Part shown: piece after piece, positions 6,987 to 13,723 of the stretch | Position numbering within the stretch: position 1 is the first letter of the stretch | Layout of the letters: every line of letters starts with the position of its first letter | Assembly (NCBI GenBank): GCA_900542735.1 | Contig: UQOS01000020.1 | Span: 1-20,755, forward strand | Length of the DNA stretch: 20,755 bases | Direction: 5' to 3' | Source of the DNA: an uncultured Mycoplasmatota bacterium | Lineage (GTDB): Bacteria > Bacillota_I > Bacilli_A > RF39 > UBA660 | The notes under the pieces: model-generated | Seen by the model: the letters and a program-made list of their open reading frames with translations, nothing else | Databases searched by the model: none | What the model was told of the DNA's origin: nothing | Translations under genes and position numbers: made by a program

Positions 6987-9809
6987 TTATTTCACAACAA
7001 TATTAACAATTTTTCCCTTAATAACTATTATCTTAACGATTTCTTTTCCTTCAATATGTTTCTTAACATTATCTTCACTAAGTGCTTTTTCTTTGATAAT
7101 ATCATCAGTATCATCGATATGTACCAAAATAGTAGCTCTTACCTTGCCATTAACTTGTACCGCAATTTCTTTTTCACTATCAACTAGTTTATCTTCTTCA
7201 TAACTAGGCCAACTAGATTCACAAATAGCATTACCTAATTGATATTCTTCATTTAATTCTTCAGTAATATGAGGAGCAATTGGATTTAATAAGGTTAAAT
7301 AAGTACGATAATCCTTCTTAGAAATAGAATCCATTTTTTCCATCTTGTTTAGTAAAATCATCAAAGAAGAAACAGCAGTATTAAATTTAAGAGCATCAAT
7401 ATCTTCGGTAACCTTTTTAATCGTTTTATGAATATCTTTTTCAAGTTCACTAGAATATTCTAAACTATCATTTACTTTTTCACCTAAACGAACAACTCTA
7501 TCTAAGTATCTCTTGCAACCATTTAAGCCTTGTTCACTCCAAGTAGCTTCTTTTTCATAATCACCAATAAACATTTCATAAGTACGCAAAGTATCAGCAC
7601 CATATTCAGCTACAATATCATCTGGATTAATAACATTACCAAGACTCTTACTCATCTTAACTCCGCCTTCACCCAAAATCATACCATGACTAGCACGAAC
7701 TTTAAATGGTTCTTTATTAGGAACTAAGCCAATATTATATAAAAATTGATTCCAAAATCTTGCATAAAGTAAATGACGAGTTGCGTGTTCCATACCGCCA
7801 TTGTACCAATCAACTTTTCCCCAATATTCAAGAGCTTCACGAGAAGCAAACTCTTTATCATTATGAGGATCCATATAGCGTAACCAATACCAACTAGAAC
7901 CAGCCCAATTTGGCATAGTGTCAGTTTCTCTTTTAGCAGGTTTTCCACAATGAGGACAAGTAGTATTTACAAATTCATCTATTCTAGCAAGTGGACTTTC
8001 TCCATCATCTGTAGGTTCATATTCAGCAACATTAGGTAAAAGCACCGGTAAATCTTCATCAGGTACAGCTACCCAACCACAATCATCACAATAAATAAGA
8101 GGAATAGGTTCACCCCAGAATCTTTGACGCGTAAAAATCCAATCTTGAAGTTTATAATTTGTTTTCTTTCTTCCAATACCTTTTTCTTCTAAATAACTAA
8201 TCATTTTAGAAATAGCTTCTTCTTTATGTAAGCCATCTAAAACATCTGAATTAATATGAATTCCATCTCCAACCATAGCAGTTTCATTAACCGTATATTC
8301 AAATGATTTTTTATGAAGTTCATCAACTATTTCCTTTTGAATAATATCTTTAGAAACCCATTCAACTTTGAATTTTTCATCATCATCTAAATTTTGACTA
8401 ACCGTTTTATCACTATTTAATGTAAATAAGAATGGAGTTGCTTGAATATTAAAATATTTATCTTTATTATAAGCATAATAATGATGATTAATTTTAAAAG
8501 AAGTTTTTACTAAAGAAATATCTGTATAGCCAGTTTCTTCAGCTATTTCACGAATAGCGCATTCTAAACTAGATTCATTTTCTTTAATCGTTCCACCTAC
8601 AAATAATCTACCACCATTGTTACCCCAATTAATCGTTAAATACTTATCTTGTTTTTCATCATAAACGATAGCGACAATAGAATTTTTCTTACTCTCATCA
8701 CTATGTGGAGTACCAGTTTCTTCTTCCAAAACTTGAATAATATCAATTCCAAACTTCTTTGCAAAATCATAATCTCTAGTATCATGTGCTGGAACAGCCA
8801 TAATAGCTCCTGTTCCATAATTCATCATAACATAGTCAGATATATAAATAGGAATTTCCTTATTATTAATCGGATTAATAGCACTAAGACCCTCTAATTT
8901 AATACCCGTTTTATCTTTTACTAACTGCGTTCTTTCAAATTCTGTTTTCTTATTTGTCTGTTCACGGTAATCAATAACTTCGTTCATATTTTTAATTAAA
9001 CCACTATACAAATCAACATATGGGTGTTCTGGTGCGATTACCATAAAAGTTACTCCATATAAAGTATCAGGACGAGTAGTATAAACAGTAAGTTTTTCAT
9101 TTACCTGTTTTAATTTAAAATCAACCTCTGCTCCAGTAGATTTTCCAATCCAATTAATTTGCGCTACTTTCGTTCTTTCTTGGAAGTCAGTATCATTTAA
9201 TCCATCAATTAAATCTTCAGCATAATCACTCATTCTAAGCATCCACTGTTCTTTTTCTTTTTGCACAACCTGTGTTCCACATCTTTCACAGACACCACCG
9301 CTAGAATCTTCATTTGATAAACCCATTTTACATTTAGGACACCAATTTATATTTTTCTTAGCCTTATAAGCCATACCATGTTTAAAAAACTGTAAGAATT
9401 GCCATTGTGTCCATTTATAATATTCAGGATCAGTTGTTGCAAACTCTCTAGACCAGTCAAAAGAAATACCAAGTTTTTCAATCTGACTCTTAAAAGTCTT
9501 AATATTTTCTTTAACAGCTATACTAGGGTGAATATGATTCTTAATAGCATACTGTTCTGCAGGAGCTCCAAAAGCATCCCAACCCATAGGAAATAAAACA
9601 TTATAACCCATTAATCTTTTCTTTCTAGCTAATGTATCAAGAGCAGTATAACTTCTAACATGACCTACATGAAGTCCTGCTCCACTTGGGTAAGGAAACT
9701 CTACTAAGTAATAATATTTTTCCTTACTCTTATCAATATGTGCTTCAAAAGTATGATGATTTTTCCAATACTCTTGCCATTTCTTTTCTATGTTCTGTAT
9801 TTTATCCAT
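6987..9809 (-). CDS. leuS: Leucyl-tRNA synthetase with a Nudix domain inserted in the editing domain
   Basis: A class I aminoacyl-tRNA synthetase that charges tRNA-Leu in the cytoplasm. Visible motifs are the HIGH-type HVGH (residues 47-50), a zinc-type CPKC/CERC pair (157-177), the editing-domain Thr-rich TTRPDTLYG (244-252) and GAIMAVPAHDTRDY (334-347, with the conserved editing Asp), WIFTRQRFWGEPIP after the editing domain, a second CDDC/CPHC pair (574-621), KMSKS (718-722), and an anticodon-binding and C-terminal domain ending in VQVNGKVRA. At 940 aa it is well over 100 aa longer than typical bacterial LeuRS. The excess is one insert at about 362-502 that is a complete Nudix domain (separate entry). 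The ATG at 9809 follows the stop of the upstream gene by 2 bases, with AGAGGAG inside that gene's end, so the two are translationally coupled. Expression is under the Leu T-box at 10287-10491. Confidence 0.97.
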   Translation of the reverse strand: MDKIQNIEKKWQEYWKNHHTFEAHIDKSKEKYYYLVEFPYPSGAGLHVGHVRSYTALDTLARKKRLMGYNVLFPMGWDAFGAPAEQYAIKNHIHPSIAVKENIKTFKSQIEKLGISFDWSREFATTDPEYYKWTQWQFLQFFKHGMAYKAKKNINWCPKCKMGLSNEDSSGGVCERCGTQVVQKEKEQWMLRMSDYAEDLIDGLNDTDFQERTKVAQINWIGKSTGAEVDFKLKQVNEKLTVYTTRPDTLYGVTFMVIAPEHPYVDLYSGLIKNMNEVIDYREQTNKKTEFERTQLVKDKTGIKLEGLSAINPINNKEIPIYISDYVMMNYGTGAIMAVPAHDTRDYDFAKKFGIDIIQVLEEETGTPHSDESKKNSIVAIVYDEKQDKYLTINWGNNGGRLFVGGTIKENESSLECAIREIAEETGYTDISLVKTSFKINHHYYAYNKDKYFNIQATPFLFTLNSDKTVSQNLDDDEKFKVEWVSKDIIQKEIVDELHKKSFEYTVNETAMVGDGIHINSDVLDGLHKEEAISKMISYLEEKGIGRKKTNYKLQDWIFTRQRFWGEPIPLIYCDDCGWVAVPDEDLPVLLPNVAEYEPTDDGESPLARIDEFVNTTCPHCGKPAKRETDTMPNWAGSSWYWLRYMDPHNDKEFASREALEYWGKVDWYNGGMEHATRHLLYARFWNQFLYNIGLVPNKEPFKVRASHGMILGEGGVKMSKSLGNVINPDDIVAEYGADTLRTYEMFIGDYEKEATWSEQGLNGCKRYLDRVVRLGEKVNDSLEYSSELEKDIHKTIKKVTEDIDALKFNTAVSSLMILLNKMEKMDSISKKDYRTYLTLLNPIAPHITEELNEEYQLGNAICESSWPSYEEDKLVDSEKEIAVQVNGKVRATILVHIDDTDDIIKEKALSEDNVKKHIEGKEIVKIIVIKGKIVNIVVK
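8304..8726 (-). other. Nudix hydrolase domain inserted in LeuRS CP1
   Basis: LeuRS residues about 362-502 have no counterpart in ordinary LeuRS, where the chain runs directly from the DYxFAKxF segment to GDGxHINS. The insert carries a full Nudix box, G406-x5-E412-x7-R420-E-I-A-E-E-T-G-Y428, matching GX5EX7REUXEEXGU with all acidic metal ligands present. It is preceded by a strand-rich SIVAIVYDEKQDKYL and a FVGGTI turn, and followed by strands and an acidic region as expected for the fold. LeuRS editing motifs on both sides are intact. Its substrate is unknown; a nucleotide such as Ap4A or an adenylate-type product of the synthetase is a guess only. Confidence 0.9.
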
Positions 9810-9811
9810 AA

Positions 9812-10273
9812 TTATTCTCCTCTTTTCTTTTTTCCATTTTTACTTTTTTGCTTCTTCTTTTTACTGTTCTTTTTCTTATCTTTCTTTTCTCTTTTTTCTA
9901 AATATTTCTTTTCTTTCTCTAATTCTTTACTATTATCTTTTATCTCTTTCTTTTGATAAAATTTACCCAAAAGCATAAAGCTAATTACCATAACTGGTAC
10001 CACTATCACAAATCCAAATAAAATTTGCCAAATAGAGCCGTCAATATTTGCAACCATAGTAGCAACTAATGCGATATCAAAACTAGTAACCATTCCCACA
10101 ATCCTAACAAATCTCTGATAACTAAATAACTTGGTATCTAGTTTATAAAGAGCTATTAAATATTGAGCTTCACTTGGTACTTTATAATCGCGTTTTGTTT
10201 TTCTAATAAATAAAAAATAATAAATAATATAAATGAAAACAAAACTAAATAAAAACCAACTAATATATTCCAT
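9812..10273 (-). CDS. Small two-segment membrane protein with Lys-rich tail, in the leuS operon
   Basis: A 153-aa protein of unknown function. It has an N-terminal hydrophobic segment (about 3-23), a middle part containing YLIALYKLDTKLFSYQRFVR, one long or two short hydrophobic segments (about 57-105), and a very basic tail rich in KKK/KEK (about 107-153). I recognise the general pattern (a YKLD motif between two membrane regions) from hypothetical proteins of uncultured Firmicutes but know no function. The ATG at 10273 is preceded by AAAGGAG with correct spacing; a longer frame reaching to 10354 would start inside the T-box and its terminator and is rejected. It lies between the T-box and leuS and is coupled to leuS by a 2-base gap, so it should respond to leucine-tRNA charging too. 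It may help membrane association of the synthetase, which is speculative. Confidence 0.85.
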   Translation of the reverse strand: MEYISWFLFSFVFIYIIYYFLFIRKTKRDYKVPSEAQYLIALYKLDTKLFSYQRFVRIVGMVTSFDIALVATMVANIDGSIWQILFGFVIVVPVMVISFMLLGKFYQKKEIKDNSKELEKEKKYLEKREKKDKKKNSKKKKQKSKNGKKKRGE

Positions 10274-10286
10274 AAGATCTCCTTTC

Positions 10287-10326
10287 AAAAAAAAGCGACT
10301 ATTCTTCCATAAGGACGAATAATCGC
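10287..10326 (-). terminator. Regulated terminator of the Leu T-box
   Basis: GCGATTATTCGTCC pairs with GGAAGAATAGTCGC around a TTAT loop (10326-10295), followed by eight T residues (10294-10287). The 5' side of the stem begins in the T-box sequence, so terminator and antiterminator are mutually exclusive. Confidence 0.9.
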
Positions 10327-10491
10327 GGTACCACCTTAATTTATAGCATAACACTATACACTCTTAATCGATAAAGGAATTACCCTAACAGCTCCAAAAG
10401 CAAGTTCATAAAATATTATTATCTATTTTCACCAACCATAGACTCGCTACCAATAACCATTTTATTACTACTCTTTCATCAACGCCAAATT
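10287..10491 (-). promoter_or_regulatory. T-box riboswitch leader, leucine (CTT specifier)
   Basis: The minus strand shows the ordered T-box elements. A GATGAAAGAGTAGTAA stem I base comes first, then an apical GGTTGGTGAAAA loop, then a specifier region TGAACTTGC followed by TTTTGGAGC, with the specifier codon CTT (10404-10402) for Leu. The highly conserved T-box sequence AAGGTGGTACCGCG (10337-10324) follows, then a terminator hairpin. Uncharged tRNA-Leu pairing with the specifier and with the T-box would stabilise the antiterminator and allow transcription of the membrane protein gene and leuS. The match between specifier and the downstream leuS makes the assignment strong. Confidence 0.93.
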
Positions 10492-10497
10492 ACCATT

Positions 10498-10526
10498 ATT
10501 ATATCATAGGTATGTAAAAATGTTAC
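10498..10526 (-). promoter_or_regulatory. Promoter of the T-box-leuS operon
   Basis: Minus-strand -35 GTAACA (10526-10521), 17-bp spacer, -10 TATAAT (10503-10498). The -35 box overlaps the stop codon of the upstream gene (10523-10525). Transcription would start near 10491, just ahead of T-box stem I. Confidence 0.65.
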
Positions 10527-11170
10527 ATTTTTTTAAATAGTTTTTTAGTTTTTTCGGTATAATCAATTTCACTACCAATACTATTATCAAAGTGAATATG
10601 AGAAACATCTTCTTCTAAAGTAGCATTTAAACTTTCTTGGTATAAACGATCAACTTGATCTACCCTTTTAAAAAGCATATCATAAAAATCAGTTGAGAAT
10701 TCTCCATTTGGTGTATAACTACCTAATTTAGTAGATAATTCTTCTTTACGATTCTTTTTAGCTTCTATACGTTTTAAAATAGACATACGTTTTGATTTTA
10801 AGAAAGTAAAATTATCTCTTCCTGATATCCCGAAGCAAGGAATCTTTTTATTTATTTTTTTTACATTTTGATAAGCATTTTTTAAAAGCACTCCACAAGA
10901 TATAAAAGCTGTAGTTAAAATAACGCCTCCAATTAATAGTAAATCTATATTAACCATTGATACAATAAGTAATACAGCTCCTAAATAAAGAAGTATATCT
11001 TTACAGCCTTTTTTAACATCTAAAAATCTTGCGATAACTCTATATTTATTCTCTACTTCATTACTAGCTTCTTCTAAATTATTAATTTCACTATCTAACT
11101 CTTTTAACTCATTAAATTCATCTTTCAAATTTTGATAATACTTTTTTATACTAACATCATCATTTTGCAT
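10523..11170 (-). CDS. Unknown two-TM protein with coiled-coil arms
   Basis: The protein is not recognised. It has 215 aa from the second Met (ATG 11170), which sits 8 bases after AAGGAG; the alternative ATG at 11176 is only 2 bases from that site. The N-terminus (about 5-45) is Glu/Lys-rich with a heptad-like coiled-coil look (LKDEFNELKELDSEINNLEE). Two adjacent hydrophobic segments follow (about 58-74 and 76-96), then a second charged helical stretch (about 100-145) and a hydrophilic C-terminal part ending in KKLFKKM. The layout, a membrane hairpin with both arms on the same side, resembles many small membrane proteins without defined function. It has its own promoter inside the end of the GH31 gene and may also be read through from it. 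Confidence 0.75.
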   Translation of the reverse strand: MQNDDVSIKKYYQNLKDEFNELKELDSEINNLEEASNEVENKYRVIARFLDVKKGCKDILLYLGAVLLIVSMVNIDLLLIGGVILTTAFISCGVLLKNAYQNVKKINKKIPCFGISGRDNFTFLKSKRMSILKRIEAKKNRKEELSTKLGSYTPNGEFSTDFYDMLFKRVDQVDRLYQESLNATLEEDVSHIHFDNSIGSEIDYTEKTKKLFKKM

Positions 11171-11198
11171 ATACATTTCTCCTTAAATAGTGAAAAAT

Positions 11199-11227
11199 AT
11201 TATACTAAATGGTGCCAATATATTCAA
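11199..11227 (-). promoter_or_regulatory. Promoter of the unknown two-TM gene, overlapping the GH31 stop
   Basis: Minus-strand -35 TTGAAT (11227-11222), 17-bp spacer, -10 TATAAT (11204-11199). The -10 begins immediately after the TAG stop of the GH31 gene (11207-11205), and the rest of the promoter lies in its coding sequence. Confidence 0.6.
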
Positions 11228-13640
11228 GTAGTTTTAAGAAAAGTTTAATATATTCGCTACCTAAATTATATTTTTTAAGTTTACGAATCTCAATTCTCTT
11301 TCTCTTAATTGGTAACTCACTAAACATAATAGAAGAAATCTTTTCTTTTAAGACTGTATTAATTGGTAAATCTAATAAAATACTATCTATATCATCATTA
11401 ATAAGTCGTATCGCATCTATCTCAATATCTCTACCCTTACAGTTTAAAGTAAATTGTCCAATAGATGGAACATGTTCTATTTCTACCACAAAATCAGTAT
11501 CATCAACATAACTAACTGTTTTAACCTGTGTTTCATTAAAATAAGCAATTACATTATCTGCTTTCTTGGTATTTCTAAAGCGTATTTTATAATTACGATA
11601 ATCACTTACTACCCCTCTATTACCTTCTAATGTACGAATAATAACTGTATAATTACTAGGTAAATAGTTATAATCAATTTGTGTAATTAAATGATTACTT
11701 TCTAAATCATCTTTATCTTCATATAAATTATAGGTATTACTTTCTCCTGGAAATACCTGTATTTCTAAAGAATCAGGATTACCTGTAAAATTACCATCAT
11801 CTGTATTCATTAAAGGAATAATAGCTCCTCTTTTCACAAACACTGGGTAATCTTCATCTCTAAAGAAAGAAATATACTCTTTATTACCTGGAAACTTCTT
11901 ACCAGTTTTAAAATCATACCAAATACCTTCTGGTATAAAGAATTTATGAATAGTACGATTAATAAGTTTATCTTTTTCTGTAAGAATTGGACTAATTAAC
12001 ATATTACCAAAGTAATATTCATTTTTATAATTTTTATCATCATATATCCAAGGGTATTCATAATATAAAGGTTTTAAAAATAATCTACCATCTTTATGAT
12101 AATAATAACCCTCTGTATATAAATAAGGAATTAAACGGTGTCTTAATACTAAATAGTTATCAATTACTTCCAAAGTTCTAGCATTCCATCTCCAAGGCTC
12201 CTTACGATAATATCTACCACGAGGAGCATGAAATCTTAAAATAGGACTAAAAGTAGCTAACTCAATAGAACGAACATATAATTCTTCATCTTCAATTCCA
12301 CCATAGTTTCCACCAACATCATTACTAATCCAGTTAACACCAATATTACTAGCTCTTTGATTAATAGTAGGTATTTTTCTTAACATTTCCCAACCTACTA
12401 AAGTTTTACCTGTATAAGTAATAGGATAACGATGTGTAGCAATTAAACCATTACGTGCTAAAATAAGGTTACGATTACCACTATTCGTATATTGACTATT
12501 ATATAAAGACTGATTAAAGAACCAAAGTTTACTACTATTTAAATTTTCCATTTTAATATCATTCCAAATAAAATCTACACCAAGATTAATAAGAGGAGAC
12601 ACCATAAAACGATAAATTCCATCTAATAAGATAGGATTTAAAGGATCAAACGCAATAATTTTATTATCCGTAATTTTAAAGTAAGAAGCAATATCTAAAT
12701 AATGATCTTCATAAGAATAAATACCTCTTGTTGGATCAAGTTGTACTCCTACATGAATATTCTTTTGATGTACCTGTTCTAAAAATGCTTTAACATTAGG
12801 AAATAATTCTTTATTAAAAGAATAACCAGTGGTAGTAATAGTACCATCTTCTAATTTAGTTTTATGCCAAGCATAATCTAGTAATAAAATAGAAAGTGGT
12901 ATTTTTCTTTTTTCAAAATGAGTAATAACATTCATTAAATCTTCTTCTGTATACTCTAAATCACGACACCACCAGTTACCAAGTGAATATCTTGGTACCA
13001 TAGCTGGCATTCCTGTTAACATAAAATATTCTTTTAAGGCTTCCGTAAAATCATTTCCATAAACAAATAAATAAATATCGATTCCTTTTCCATCTTTAGA
13101 AACTAAGTTTCTATTATCATCATAAATTAAATGATTACTATCATCAATGGAAGCAAAACCATCAATAGAATAAAGACCATTTCTAAACTTACTATCTTCA
13201 TTAGAACCATCTAAAGCAATAAATTCTCCCTTATAGTTTTTAACTTCAGGATGATGATAATACCAAGAACGATCTGTTCCATTTAAATCAACTTTTAAAT
13301 TAGCCATAGGCATTAATTTTCCACCATCAAAACTTCTTTCTTTAGTATAAGAAAGCGTAAAGTATTTGGTTTTTACTACTAAATAACGACTATCTTGTGT
13401 TACTTGAAAATCGGCTTTCGGAAAATTTCTAAATTGAACTAGTTGCGTTTCATTATCATAAAAAATACCCTCTGGATGATATTCAAGTCTTAAAAGCATA
13501 TCTGATAAAATACTAATTCTATAATGATTTCCTCGAATCACCATACTATTATCTGTTATAAGTGGGTTAGTATTAACTGTCTTTATATCGTTAACACTAT
13601 CGTTTACTATTTCTTGTTTTCCTAATAATTCATTATTCAT
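11205..13640 (-). CDS. Glycoside hydrolase family 31 (alpha-glucosidase-like), cytoplasmic
   Basis: An 811-aa GH31 protein without a signal peptide, so probably an intracellular alpha-glycosidase acting on imported oligosaccharides. It has an N-terminal beta-sandwich (about 30-210), then the (beta/alpha)8 barrel with MVPRYSLGNWW (214-224) and ILLLDYAWHK (251-260). The nucleophile region GVDFIWNDIKME has Asp361. SNDVGGNYGGIEDEELYVRS follows (439-458), then FSPILRFHAPRGRYY (464-478), REPW-like KEPWRW and HRLIPYLY. The C-terminal sandwich includes EGIWYDFKTGKKFPG. The segment that usually holds the acid/base Asp (GD) reads YTGKTLVGW, with Lys412 in that place. The start ATG at 13640 follows GGGTGATG. 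The C-terminal 60 residues or so (about 750-811) are Lys/Ile-rich and may be an extra helical extension. Confidence 0.92.
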   Translation of the reverse strand: MNNELLGKQEIVNDSVNDIKTVNTNPLITDNSMVIRGNHYRISILSDMLLRLEYHPEGIFYDNETQLVQFRNFPKADFQVTQDSRYLVVKTKYFTLSYTKERSFDGGKLMPMANLKVDLNGTDRSWYYHHPEVKNYKGEFIALDGSNEDSKFRNGLYSIDGFASIDDSNHLIYDDNRNLVSKDGKGIDIYLFVYGNDFTEALKEYFMLTGMPAMVPRYSLGNWWCRDLEYTEEDLMNVITHFEKRKIPLSILLLDYAWHKTKLEDGTITTTGYSFNKELFPNVKAFLEQVHQKNIHVGVQLDPTRGIYSYEDHYLDIASYFKITDNKIIAFDPLNPILLDGIYRFMVSPLINLGVDFIWNDIKMENLNSSKLWFFNQSLYNSQYTNSGNRNLILARNGLIATHRYPITYTGKTLVGWEMLRKIPTINQRASNIGVNWISNDVGGNYGGIEDEELYVRSIELATFSPILRFHAPRGRYYRKEPWRWNARTLEVIDNYLVLRHRLIPYLYTEGYYYHKDGRLFLKPLYYEYPWIYDDKNYKNEYYFGNMLISPILTEKDKLINRTIHKFFIPEGIWYDFKTGKKFPGNKEYISFFRDEDYPVFVKRGAIIPLMNTDDGNFTGNPDSLEIQVFPGESNTYNLYEDKDDLESNHLITQIDYNYLPSNYTVIIRTLEGNRGVVSDYRNYKIRFRNTKKADNVIAYFNETQVKTVSYVDDTDFVVEIEHVPSIGQFTLNCKGRDIEIDAIRLINDDIDSILLDLPINTVLKEKISSIMFSELPIKRKRIEIRKLKKYNLGSEYIKLFLKLLEYIGTI

Positions 13641-13665
13641 ATCATCACCCTATTATTCATTTTAC

Positions 13666-13693
13666 ATTCTAATAATACCACAGAAAAGTTGAA
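13666..13693 (-). promoter_or_regulatory. Possible promoter of the GH31 gene
   Basis: Minus-strand TTCAAC (13693-13688), 16-bp spacer, TAGAAT (13671-13666). An alternative extended -10, TGGTATTAT (13680-13672), overlaps it. Some promoter is expected here because the preceding gene ends in a strong terminator. Confidence 0.35.
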
Positions 13694-13723
13694 AAAAAAA
13701 GTCTATAACCGAAAGTTATAAAC
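13692..13723 (-). terminator. Terminator of the 439-aa membrane-anchored protein gene
   Basis: GTTTATAAC (13723-13715) pairs with GTTATAGAC (13709-13701), one G-T pair, around a TTTCG loop, followed by nine T residues (13700-13692). The gene's stop codon (13716-13718) is part of the stem. Confidence 0.88.

Noticed and set aside
6980..7005. Possible -1 frameshift from leuS into the glycine-rich frame (AAAAAAG near the junction)
   Set aside because: The frames are offset as a -1 shift would need, but the A-run comes after the leuS TAA, so a ribosome would have terminated already; no slippery site lies before the stop.
9738..9978. Two overlapping plus-strand Phe/Ser-rich frames
   Set aside because: They are the antisense of the Lys-rich tail of the membrane protein and the start of leuS.
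10274..10354. Longer start for the 153-aa membrane protein
   Set aside because: The extension would be translated from within the T-box sequence and its terminator hairpin; ATG 10273 has a strong ribosome binding site.
10512..10528. Inverted repeat ATGTAA-TTACAT as a terminator of the two-TM gene
   Set aside because: Only six base pairs with no following T run on the minus strand; it overlaps the next promoter and is probably chance in AT-rich sequence.
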